Assembly (NCBI RefSeq): GCF_034006665.1
Contig: NZ_JAVESI010000001.1
Coordinates: forward strand, 186,001 to 250,000
Source: Trichloromonas sp034006665
GTDB taxonomy: Bacteria > Desulfobacterota > Desulfuromonadia > Desulfuromonadales > Trichloromonadaceae
DNA length: 64,000 bases
Direction: 5' to 3'
Under the pieces are notes generated by a model. It was not told the DNA's origin, made no database searches, and saw only the letters and a program-made list of their open reading frames with translations. The translations under genes and the position numbers were made by a program. This document shows, in pieces, positions 44,454 to 52,291 of this stretch. Every line of letters starts with the position of its first letter. The first letter of the stretch is position 1.

Positions 44454-45329
44454 ATGACGACCTTGAACCGGCAGGCGGAAATCGCCCGGGCAATCCAGGC
44501 GGCGCCTCTGCTCAGTCCCATCGCCAACAAACTCTTGCAGGTCACGGCGCGGTCCGACCACGAGATGAAGGAGGTCATCGACCTGGTCAAATGCGACTCT
44601 CTGCTCACCGCGCGGATTTTGCGGGTAGTGAACTCGGCGGTGATGGGCTTGGTCCATCCGATCGGCTCGGTGGACCACGCGGTGAGTTATCTGGGAGAGC
44701 GCATGGTCGTGGGAATCGCCGTCGCGGAATGCACCTCGGAATTTTTCGGCAAGCCCCTGGAAGGCTACGAAGGAGAGAGCGGCCAACTCTGGCGCCACGA
44801 ACTCTTTACCGCCATCGCCTCACGCGCCGTGGCCCGTCACGCCCGCGCCCCGCTCCCTGCCGACCTGGCCTTCACCGCCGGATTGCTGCACGATATCGGC
44901 AAGGCAATCCTCTCGGAATTTCTGCGCGGAACCTCTCGGGAACTGGTAGCGGATATCGTGCGCGGCGACACCGCCGACTATCTGGCCGGCGAACAGGAAC
45001 GGGTCGGTCTCGACCACGCGGAGGTCGGCTTTGAACTGGCGCACCACTGGAAGCTGCCCGACACCCTGACCCAGGTCATTCGCCATCACCACCATCCGGA
45101 AACCGCCGCGCCCGGTCTCCGACCTCTGGTCTACGCCGTGCACCTGGGGGACATCCTCGCCATGATGGGGGGCCACGGCACCGGAAGTGACTCGATGAAG
45201 TATCACCTGCATCAGGGATACGCCGAGCACTTCACCATATCCAAGGACGATTTGGCCCTTTTACTTCTGGAATGCAGCGATGAGTTCCGCAAAGTGGAAG
45301 CGTCCCTGGCAAGCCTCAAGGAGACCTGA
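44454..45329 (+). CDS. HDOD-domain protein
   Basis: An HDOD protein of 291 residues: TLNRQAEIARAIQAAPLLSPIANKLLQ (in part), then KCDSLLTARILRVVNSA and the HD-like GLLHDIGKAILSEF. HDOD domains resemble HD phosphohydrolases but often lack catalysis and act in signalling. Here the HD pair of HDIGK is kept, and a further HHHHPE motif follows, so a hydrolase activity is possible. It sits after cheD with TAGGAG before its ATG. Role in the chemotaxis output is unknown. Confidence 0.9.
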   Translation: MTTLNRQAEIARAIQAAPLLSPIANKLLQVTARSDHEMKEVIDLVKCDSLLTARILRVVNSAVMGLVHPIGSVDHAVSYLGERMVVGIAVAECTSEFFGKPLEGYEGESGQLWRHELFTAIASRAVARHARAPLPADLAFTAGLLHDIGKAILSEFLRGTSRELVADIVRGDTADYLAGEQERVGLDHAEVGFELAHHWKLPDTLTQVIRHHHHPETAAPGLRPLVYAVHLGDILAMMGGHGTGSDSMKYHLHQGYAEHFTISKDDLALLLLECSDEFRKVEASLASLKET

Positions 45330-45330
45330 T

Positions 45331-45711
45331 GTGAAGCGCATCGTTATCGCCGACGATTCGGCCACGGCCCGAATGTTCATCAAGCGCTGCCTGGAAATCA
45401 TCGGCTGCGGCGGCGCCGAACTGGTGGAAGCCGCCAACGGCAAGGAAGCCCTGGCCCGGGTCAAGGAAGCCCCCACCGACCTGGTCATCACCGACCTGAA
45501 TATGCCGGTGATGGATGGCGAAACCCTGCTTAAATGGATCAACGCCAACCCGAAACTCAACCAGATTCCGGTCCTGGTCGTAAGCAGCGCGGGAACGCCG
45601 GCCAAGGAAAAGGAGCTGATGGCCCTGGGCGCCCTGGCGATTCTCAGCAAGCCGATCTCGCCGCCGGCACTGCTGGAGAAACTGGAACCCCTGCTCGGCG
45701 ACCCGGATTGA
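45331..45711 (+). CDS. CheY-like single-domain receiver
   Basis: A 126-residue stand-alone receiver with IADDSATAR, phospho-Asp in ITDLNMPVMDG, VVSSAGTP and the ILSKP lysine, all canonical. It starts from GTG one base after the HDOD stop, with AAGGAG upstream. It may be a second CheY or pair with the HDOD or CheX proteins; the sequence does not decide between motor control and phosphate-sink function. Confidence 0.92.
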   Translation: MKRIVIADDSATARMFIKRCLEIIGCGGAELVEAANGKEALARVKEAPTDLVITDLNMPVMDGETLLKWINANPKLNQIPVLVVSSAGTPAKEKELMALGALAILSKPISPPALLEKLEPLLGDPD

Positions 45712-45745
45712 AAAACCCCCGGTTCCGCCGCGAGAAAGACGAGCT

Positions 45746-46213
45746 ATGAGCGAAGCCACCGACCGTTGCGACCGCGCCATGCGGCAAGCTGTCGTCGACA
45801 CCCTGGAAAATATGGTCTTCATGGAGGTCTCGCCGGTCGCTCCGGAGAGCACCGCCATCCCCCCGGAAGACGCCATGTGCGTCGGCCTGCTCATCCACGA
45901 CCCCCTGCAAGGGGAGTTGCGCCTGTGCATGCCGAAGAAGCTGGTGGCTCTGATTACTGCCGGCGTCTACAGCCTGGAGCCAGAAGAACTCAGCGACCAG
46001 ATGCTCACGGATAACTTCGCCGAGTTGATCAACATCATTGCCGGTCGCTTCATGTACGAGCTGCTCATCGACGGCCGCCCCTTTCGTCTCGGTCTGCCGG
46101 AACCGGAACCGGAGGAACTCGACCCAAGCGCGCCGCGCCGCATATGGGCCTACGCCATCGACGATCTGTCTTTTTCCATCACCGCCATGGGCCAGACCCT
46201 GTGGACGGAGTGA
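45746..46213 (+). CDS. CheX-like protein, divergent
   Basis: A 155-residue protein with the CheX/CheC-type fold pattern: AVVDTLENMVFMEVSP near the N-terminus and MLTDNFAELINIIAGRFMYELL in the second helix (the ENM...N-IIAG pattern replaces the ELxNxxxG of CheX active helices). It is more diverged than the two tandem CheX genes at 46.7 and 47.2 kb. CheX proteins dephosphorylate CheY-P. Catalytic activity of this copy is less sure. Confidence 0.75.
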   Translation: MSEATDRCDRAMRQAVVDTLENMVFMEVSPVAPESTAIPPEDAMCVGLLIHDPLQGELRLCMPKKLVALITAGVYSLEPEELSDQMLTDNFAELINIIAGRFMYELLIDGRPFRLGLPEPEPEELDPSAPRRIWAYAIDDLSFSITAMGQTLWTE

Positions 46214-46263
46214 ACTTCAACCTACTTATCGCTTAGCGATCTTCACTGGAAAGGATCTTCATC

Positions 46264-46635
46264 ATGGGCAAAAAAGTTCTGATCATCGACGACTCCAGCA
46301 CCATGCGTAAAATCGTCACCCGCTCCCTGCGCCAGGCGGGTCTCGATTTCGACACCATCCTCGAAGCGGGAGACGGTCAGGAGGCTCTGCAGCTTCTCGC
46401 CAAAGAGGGTGTCGACATTATCCTCAGCGACATCAATATGCCGAACATGGACGGTATCGAGTTCCTGCGGCAGAAATCGGCCAATGCCGCCATCAAGGGA
46501 ATCCCAGTGGTCATGATTACCACCGAGGCCGGGGCCGACATCCTCGCCGAAGCCAAATCCCTCGGCGCAAAAGGGAGCATCAAAAAGCCCTTTACGCCGG
46601 AACAGGTCAGTGAGACCCTGGGCGGTCTCATGTAG
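46264..46635 (+). CDS. cheY: CheY response regulator
   Basis: A 123-residue receiver with IIDDSSTMRKIV, phospho-Asp in ILSDINMPNMDG, MITTEAG and IKKPF, closely matching classical CheY. AAAGGA precedes the ATG. This is the most likely ligand of the FliM N-terminal motif and thus the motor-switching CheY; a second receiver lies 0.9 kb upstream. Confidence 0.95.
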   Translation: MGKKVLIIDDSSTMRKIVTRSLRQAGLDFDTILEAGDGQEALQLLAKEGVDIILSDINMPNMDGIEFLRQKSANAAIKGIPVVMITTEAGADILAEAKSLGAKGSIKKPFTPEQVSETLGGLM

Positions 46636-46644
46636 TGTCCTTGC

Positions 46645-46680
46645 CGTCAGGGTCGGATCCCTGCAAATCCGACCCTGACG
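46645..46680. repeat. perfect 14-bp inverted repeat between cheY and cheX
   Basis: CGTCAGGGTCGGAT and ATCCGACCCTGACG pair perfectly around an 8-base loop, ten bases after the cheY stop. There is no T-run after it, so it does not look like an ordinary terminator; it may protect the upstream message or lower downstream expression within the operon. Confidence 0.75.
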
Positions 46681-46726
46681 ACCCCCGGAGAATCACGGCA
46701 ACCACCCCATAAGTCTGGAGGGTCTT

Positions 46727-47188
46727 TTGAGCTGGGATACGCATATCGCCGACGCCACCGTCGAAATCTTCTCTACCATGTTGATGATGGAGGTCAATCC
46801 GCTAGCGCCGCTGACGGAGCGGATTAAAACCCATCAGAAAAGCGTCACCGGGATAGTCGGCATGGCCGGTCTTTACAAGGGAATGCTCGCCATCCACGCT
46901 CCCGCGACCGCTGCTATGGCCATCACCGGCAACTTTCTCGGCCTGGAGGTCGATGACGTCAATGACGACGTCAAGGACGCCATGGGTGAACTGGCCAACA
47001 TGCTGGCCGGGTCGATCAAGGCCAAACTCAGCGACAACAGCAAGGATATTCAGCTTTCCATCCCTTCGGCGGTCTGCGGAGGTTCCTACTCCCTCGACTA
47101 TCAGCCGCAGCAGGGCTGTTCCATGGTGCCTTTTGAGAGCACCGCAGGACGATTTCTCGTGGAACTGCAACTGGAGCAGCAGACCTGA
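46727..47188 (+). CDS. cheX: CheX-type phosphatase, copy 1
   Basis: A 153-residue CheX-family protein beginning at TTG after CTGGAGG. It has DATVEIFSTMLMMEV, the conserved DVKDAMGELANMLAGSIK helix (active-site E and N in ELANM), and a C-terminal beta region. It is followed 35 bases later by a paralogue. CheX removes phosphate from CheY-P and so returns the motor to its default state. Confidence 0.9.
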   Translation: MSWDTHIADATVEIFSTMLMMEVNPLAPLTERIKTHQKSVTGIVGMAGLYKGMLAIHAPATAAMAITGNFLGLEVDDVNDDVKDAMGELANMLAGSIKAKLSDNSKDIQLSIPSAVCGGSYSLDYQPQQGCSMVPFESTAGRFLVELQLEQQT

Positions 47189-47223
47189 TCCCCGTTTTGC
47201 TCCGACGCGGAAAGGATATTCCC

Positions 47224-47685
47224 ATGGATTTTGCCCAAGCCATCATCGAAGCGACCAGCGATGTGTTTAACACCATGGTCATGCTGGAGGCCGCCCCCGG
47301 CGCTCCGGCCACGGAAAAGACCACCGCTTTTAGCGACGCGATCAGCGGCATCCTCGGTTTTTCCGGTGACATCAAGGGGATGTTGCGGATAAACTGTCCC
47401 AACCAGGTGGCCATGGCCATCACCGGCAGCCTGCTGGGGATGGAGGTGGAGGAAATCGATGACGACGTGCGTGACGCCATCGGCGAAATCGCCAATATGG
47501 TCGCCGGCGGTCTCAAGATCTATTTCGCACGGCACAACCAGAACATCGAACTCTCCATTCCCACGGCGATCGGCGGTCAGGCCTATACCGTGCACAGTCT
47601 GGCCAACGCGGAATGGGTCGCGGTCCCCTTCACCCTGGCCAACGGGGTCATGCTGGTGGAACTCCAGTTCGTCGGACTCAAATAA
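47224..47685 (+). CDS. cheX: CheX-type phosphatase, copy 2
   Basis: A 153-residue paralogue of the preceding gene, with EATSDVFNTMVMLEA and DDVRDAIGEIANMVAGGLK. Active-site E and N (EIANM) are kept. The start at 47224 follows AAAGGA. Tandem copies suggest duplication and possibly separation of targets between the two CheY-like receivers of this operon. Confidence 0.9.
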   Translation: MDFAQAIIEATSDVFNTMVMLEAAPGAPATEKTTAFSDAISGILGFSGDIKGMLRINCPNQVAMAITGSLLGMEVEEIDDDVRDAIGEIANMVAGGLKIYFARHNQNIELSIPTAIGGQAYTVHSLANAEWVAVPFTLANGVMLVELQFVGLK

Positions 47686-47709
47686 ACCGGGCATCACGAA
47701 AAGGTCGTC

Positions 47710-48741
47710 ATGGACAGACTGGCCTACCTGAACAGACTCTCAAACGAAATTCTCGAAAAACTCAGTGAAGAGGTCGGCGGGCTGCTGGGGCAGGACTTCA
47801 CCGTCGATGACATTACCCACGGTTTGCGTTCGCGGGATGAGATCTACGCCCCCTTAAGCGGCAAACAGGTTCTGTCCACCCTGACCGTCAGCGGTGACGC
47901 CGAAGGTCTCGCTTACGTGGTCATTGGCCTCAAGGACGCCATCACCCTGGGGGGAACCCTGATTCTCCTGCCCCCCGACGAGATGGCGGCGCGCCGGAAA
48001 AAGCAGCTCTTCGACGGCGAAGTCTCCGATGCCTACGGCGAAATTGCCAACATCATGGCCGGGGTCTATACCGCCGTTTTCATTGAGCACGCTGATCCCA
48101 AGCTGCACTTCAAGAAGACCGAACTCAAAGAGTTCACCCCCAGCCCCAGCGACTCGACCATCCCGCCAGGCGCCTACTATACCTGCTCCGGCCAGGCAAA
48201 AATGGATGGCGCCCCCCTGGGCCCGTTGAGCATCCTCATCCCCCCCCAGTTACTGAAACTGCCCCTTCCCGGCGGGGTGGACAACAAAGAGGAAGGCGCA
48301 GCCCCAGCGTCGCCGGAGGCGCCACGGGCTATTCAGGAGACAAGCGGCCCGATCGTCCTCGACAGCGAGGGGCTACTGATGGTCGTATCGGAAACCCAGC
48401 AGTCGGCCGAAGCCTTCGCCAGAAATTTTTCTGATCAGTGCCGATGCAATCTGGCCTGTCTACATTTTCAGGAGGATTTTCCGGGGGCGATTCAGGGGAG
48501 GAAGGTTCTAGGAGTTTTTCTCGCCATGCGCGAGGTGGGGGAACGAGGGCTGGCCTCGATCATCAAGATTCAATCGGCGGTCGGTGAAAAGACGCCGCTG
48601 ATCGCCGCCGGCCCGGAATGGACCCGGAAAACGGTCTTGCAGGCGGTCAAATACGGCGCCCGGGACATTCTCGTCACCCCCGCAAACAGCGGCGAAATCC
48701 TTGTTAAGATCCGCCAGCACATGCAGGAGCAAAGCCGCTGA
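47710..48741 (+). CDS. CheX-like domain fused to a degenerate receiver
   Basis: A 343-residue protein. The first 200 residues contain a CheC/CheX-like module (SDAYGEIANIMAGVYTAVF, with E and N kept), and after a Pro/Ala linker a C-terminal receiver-like fold (about 215-343) begins with GLLMVVSETQQSAEAF and ends with ARDILVTPANSGEILVKI. In that domain the acidic pocket and phospho-Asp are not evident and the conserved Lys is replaced (VTPA), so it is probably not phosphorylated. It could be a phosphatase with a receiver-like docking domain. It is the last gene of the chemotaxis operon. Confidence 0.75.
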   Translation: MDRLAYLNRLSNEILEKLSEEVGGLLGQDFTVDDITHGLRSRDEIYAPLSGKQVLSTLTVSGDAEGLAYVVIGLKDAITLGGTLILLPPDEMAARRKKQLFDGEVSDAYGEIANIMAGVYTAVFIEHADPKLHFKKTELKEFTPSPSDSTIPPGAYYTCSGQAKMDGAPLGPLSILIPPQLLKLPLPGGVDNKEEGAAPASPEAPRAIQETSGPIVLDSEGLLMVVSETQQSAEAFARNFSDQCRCNLACLHFQEDFPGAIQGRKVLGVFLAMREVGERGLASIIKIQSAVGEKTPLIAAGPEWTRKTVLQAVKYGARDILVTPANSGEILVKIRQHMQEQSR

Positions 48742-48753
48742 AGCCGCCCGATA

Positions 48754-50196
48754 TCAGACAAACTCGCCGGGGGGAGCTTCGGCTTCGAGCTGTTTTTTCT
48801 TGATCTTCTCGATCAGGGTCGTGCGCTTGAGATTAAGGAGCCGGGCCGCTTCTTTCTTGTTGCCGCCGGTCTTGGTCAGGGCCTTGAGAATCAGGCGATC
48901 CTCAAAATCGCTGACCAGGGTATTGAAGTCGAAATTTTCTTCGTCAATTCCCTCGACACATTCCTCGACCATCGCATTTCCCGGCGCCTCGACGACGCTC
49001 GCCCCGGCCGCTTGATATTTCTCCGGCAGATCTTCGGCGGAAACCCACTCATCGGCATGCAGCACCGACATACGCTGGACGAGGTTTTCCAACTCCCGCA
49101 CATTCCCCGGCCAGGGGTATTCAAGCAGCGCCGCCATGGCATCGGGGGCGAACCCCTTGAGGGCATTCTTCCGTCCCCGGTTAAACACTTGGACGAACTT
49201 CTCGATGAGCACCGGGATATCTTCCTTGCGCTCGCGCAAGGGGGGTATCTGGACCGGCACGACGCTCAGCCGGTAGTAGAGATCCTCCCGGAAACGTCCC
49301 GCAGCGACCGCCGCTTCCAGATCGCGATGGGTGGCGGCGACGATGCGCACGTTCACCGATACCGGCTTGACTCCGCCCACCGGTTCGAATTCCCGTTCCT
49401 GGATAACCCGCAGCAGCTTGGCCTGCAGGGCCGGTTTCATGTCACCAATTTCGTCGAGAAAAAGGGTACCGCCGTCGGCGTACTGGATACGGCCGATCTT
49501 CGACTGGTTGGCGCCGGTAAAGGCGCCCTTGACGTAGCCGAAAAGCTCGCTTTCCAGCAGTTCATCGGGGATCGCTGCGCAGTTCACGGGAACAAAATTC
49601 TTCCCTTTACGCGGACTATAGGCATGAGTAGCGCGAGCGACCAGTTCCTTGCCGGTACCGCTTTCGCCATGAATCAGCACATTGCTTTCGCCGTCCTCGG
49701 CAACCTTTTCCAGAATCGAGAAGAGCCGCAGCATCTTCGGCGACTGGCCGATGATCCCGTAGAATCCGTCGCTCTTGCTGATTTTCGGACTGCGTTTCTG
49801 CTGATAGACGAGAAGATCGCGGTGTTCGAGGGCACGCGCCGTGGCAATGACCGCTTCCTCGAAATCATAGGGGGAATGGATATAGAAGATGGCGCCGCGG
49901 CGCAGGGCTTCCACCACCGAGTCGCGGTCGCCGTAAGGCACACTGACGATCACGGCCACCTGGGGATGGTCGGCCCGCACTTGCTTGAGCAGGTCGATTC
50001 CCCCCTGGCGGGGGGCGAAAAGATCGGTGACAACCAAAGAGATGTCCTGTTCCTGCAAAGCCTCAAGAGCCTCCGCCGGGGACTGGCATTCAAGCACGAC
50101 GCAGCCGATATGCTTGCGGAACATGACGGCCAGACCCTCCCTGGCCTCACGGTTGCCATCCACCAACAGAATGCTGCGCATTGATTCGGACATCAT
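48754..50196 (-). CDS. FlrC/FleQ-like sigma54-dependent regulator with atypical receiver
   Basis: A 480-residue activator with an N-terminal receiver-like domain (LLVDGNREAREG; VVTDLFAPRQGG; FYIHSPYDF), a sigma54-contacting AAA+ domain with Walker A GESGTGKE, GAFTGA, Walker B TLFLDEIGDM, and R-finger region, and a Fis-type C-terminal HTH (NKKEAARLLNLKRTTLIEKI). The receiver has DG instead of a double acid and Ser instead of the conserved Lys, so normal phosphorylation is doubtful. Beside the chemotaxis and flagellar clusters, and with sigma54 promoters in front of flagellar units, it is the likely master flagellar activator. ATG at 50196 follows AAGGG. Confidence 0.88.
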   Translation of the reverse strand: MMSESMRSILLVDGNREAREGLAVMFRKHIGCVVLECQSPAEALEALQEQDISLVVTDLFAPRQGGIDLLKQVRADHPQVAVIVSVPYGDRDSVVEALRRGAIFYIHSPYDFEEAVIATARALEHRDLLVYQQKRSPKISKSDGFYGIIGQSPKMLRLFSILEKVAEDGESNVLIHGESGTGKELVARATHAYSPRKGKNFVPVNCAAIPDELLESELFGYVKGAFTGANQSKIGRIQYADGGTLFLDEIGDMKPALQAKLLRVIQEREFEPVGGVKPVSVNVRIVAATHRDLEAAVAAGRFREDLYYRLSVVPVQIPPLRERKEDIPVLIEKFVQVFNRGRKNALKGFAPDAMAALLEYPWPGNVRELENLVQRMSVLHADEWVSAEDLPEKYQAAGASVVEAPGNAMVEECVEGIDEENFDFNTLVSDFEDRLILKALTKTGGNKKEAARLLNLKRTTLIEKIKKKQLEAEAPPGEFV

Positions 50197-50599
50197 GAAC
50201 ACCCTTGGTACATTTTGGTTAGCGCCCCCGGCCCGGAAAAGGCATACGAAGATGGCTCCAAGCTCCCGGCCTCCACAAACCCTTTGAAATTCTTCATTTT
50301 ATATCCACACCGCAGAATCGCAATCGCAGGGTGTGTCCGGCGCCGCGAGTGAATGGCCCCGATAATATCCAACAACCCAAGAAAAATCAACGTGTTATTA
50401 ACAGGATTTCGACCCTTTGCCGACCGCCTTCCGGAATCGTCGCAACGAGACGAAGGATTTCAAGCCGTTATCCCGTGATTCGGAAGATGGCGTTGGTAAT
50501 CATTCGCAACGCCCTCCCCGTCCACTTGCATTTCCCCGATAAATCACATAAAATCCTGATTTATCTACTCTTTCATTTGACTCACCTAAAGGGAGTTCC
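50197..50599. other. non-coding divergent region with no recognised site
   Basis: About 400 bases separate the sigma54 activator (-) and the sensor kinase (+). I see no gene, no credible sigma54 or FliA promoter (a CCCGATAA occurs near 50537 but has no matching TAAA upstream), and no strong hairpin. Ribosome sites for both flanking genes are present. Confidence 0.5.
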
Positions 50600-52192
50600 G
50601 TGCATCTCAAATTGATCAATAAATACAATATCGTCATGGGTGCCGTCTTGCTTACGGCCATGATCATGTATGCCTTCCTCAATGTCGAAACCCTGACCAA
50701 CATGTTCATGGACGAGGCCCTGAAGGATGTCGAGAACCTGAGCGAGACCATCATCCGCACGACCCACTACCAGATGCTCGAAGACGACCGGGAACGGGTC
50801 TATCAGATGATTGAGGAAGTCGGCTCTCAGAAAGGAGTCAACCGAATCCGCCTCCTCGACAAAGAGGGGACCATCAATTTTTCCACTCTCAAGGAAGAGA
50901 TCGGCACCTGCGTCGACCGCGGTTCGGAAGGATGCAGCGGCTGCCATACCGGCGAAACCACTCGCGTCCAAGCCTCATCCACGGCTCGTAGCCGCATCTT
51001 CGTTAACCGCGACGGGGTGGAACTGCTCGGCGTCACCAAGGAGATCCTCAACAAAGAAAGCTGCTACACCGCCCAGTGCCATTTTCATCCGCCCGAAGCA
51101 CAGATGCTGGGGATTCTCGATGTCCACGTCGACCTTGCCGGCGTTCGGGAAACGACCGCCGCCTATCGTAACAACATCATCGTTTTTACCTTGGTACTGC
51201 TTCTGATTCTCGGCACTTGCCTGTCCATGCTGACCCATCAGTTGATCAACGTGCCGGTCAGCAATCTGCTTGAACAGACCCAGCGCGTAGCCCAGGGAGA
51301 TCTCTCCACCCAGGTCACGACCTATCCCCGGGATGAGTTGGGGGAACTGACCGAAGCTTTCAACAACATGACGGCGAAGCTGCGGGTCGCCCAGGAGGAG
51401 AGCCGGGAGTGGGCCAACACCCTGGAAGCCAAGGTCGCGGAGCGCACCGAGAAGATTCAGCGCATGCAGTCGAAACTGCTGCGCTCGGAAAAACTGGCTT
51501 CTCTGGGGGAACTGGTGGCCGGCATCGCTCATGAGATCAACAACCCCCTCACCGGCGTGTTGATGTTCGCGACCATGCTCGAAGAGGATTCCCGCCTCGA
51601 CCCGGCCCTCAGAACCGACCTCGGCACCATCGTTCACGAAACCCAGCGCTGCGCCAAGATCGTTCGCGAACTGCTCGACTTCTCGCGGGAATCGGTGCCG
51701 CAGAAAAAAATCGAGTCGATCAACCTGCTGCTCGACAAAACCATGTCTCTGGTCGAGCACCATACCTCCTTCCACGATATCGAGGTGGTCAAGGAATACA
51801 CGCCGGATCTGCCGAAAATCCTCATCGACCCGAGTCAGATCGAACAGGTCTTCATGAACATCCTGATCAACGCCAGCCAGGCCATGCCCACGGGCGGGCG
51901 GTTGATCCTCCAGACGGGGGTCATCGAGCCGGAAAAGTTCCTCTTCACGCGGGTAACCGACACGGGTATCGGCATCTCCGAGGAGAACCTGCAGAAAATC
52001 TTCGATCCATTCTTTTCCACCAAGGGGAATGCCGGCACCGGTCTCGGACTCAGTGTCTCCTACGGTATCATTGAAAATCACGGAGGAACGATTGAGGTCG
52101 CCAGCGTTCTCGGCCGTGGCACCAGCTTCACCATCAAACTGCCTATCGTCCAAGAGCAGGCCCAAGAACAACCAGCAACCGTGAACGCCTGA
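50600..52192 (+). CDS. membrane sensor histidine kinase with periplasmic haem c motifs
   Basis: A 530-residue sensor kinase starting from GTG after AGGGAG. It has an N-terminal membrane segment (about 12-28), a periplasmic domain (about 30-190) with CSGCH (Cys112-His116) and a CX4CH site (Cys155-His161), a second membrane segment (193-212), a HAMP domain, a coiled coil, HisKA with phospho-His in GIAHEINNPLTG (His311), and a HATPase_c with N, G1 and G2 boxes (NILINASQAMPTGG; DTGIGISEENL; GTGLGLSVSYGII). The haem motifs suggest redox sensing in the periplasm. It converges on the NtrC-type regulator, its likely partner, which precedes the cytochrome operon. Confidence 0.88.
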   Translation: MHLKLINKYNIVMGAVLLTAMIMYAFLNVETLTNMFMDEALKDVENLSETIIRTTHYQMLEDDRERVYQMIEEVGSQKGVNRIRLLDKEGTINFSTLKEEIGTCVDRGSEGCSGCHTGETTRVQASSTARSRIFVNRDGVELLGVTKEILNKESCYTAQCHFHPPEAQMLGILDVHVDLAGVRETTAAYRNNIIVFTLVLLLILGTCLSMLTHQLINVPVSNLLEQTQRVAQGDLSTQVTTYPRDELGELTEAFNNMTAKLRVAQEESREWANTLEAKVAERTEKIQRMQSKLLRSEKLASLGELVAGIAHEINNPLTGVLMFATMLEEDSRLDPALRTDLGTIVHETQRCAKIVRELLDFSRESVPQKKIESINLLLDKTMSLVEHHTSFHDIEVVKEYTPDLPKILIDPSQIEQVFMNILINASQAMPTGGRLILQTGVIEPEKFLFTRVTDTGIGISEENLQKIFDPFFSTKGNAGTGLGLSVSYGIIENHGGTIEVASVLGRGTSFTIKLPIVQEQAQEQPATVNA

Positions 52193-52229
52193 CTCCTCTC
52201 TTTTCAGGCGACAGGATCTCCTTGACAAC

Positions 52230-52267
52230 AAAAAACCCCCGACGGCCTAGAGCTGTCGGGGGTTTTT
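52230..52267. terminator. bidirectional terminator between kinase and regulator
   Basis: AAAAAACCCCCGACG (51-end arm) and its complement CTGTCGGGGGTTTTT make a GC-rich stem flanked by A and T runs on both sides, so it can serve both the + strand kinase and the - strand regulator gene, which converge here. Confidence 0.9.
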
Positions 52268-52291
52268 CAGAACTCCACGGTTGTGCTAAAG

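Noticed and set aside
50530..50550. FliA-like -10 box CCCGATAA before the sensor kinase
   Set aside because: There is no TAAA at 15-16 bases upstream and the gene is not flagellar.
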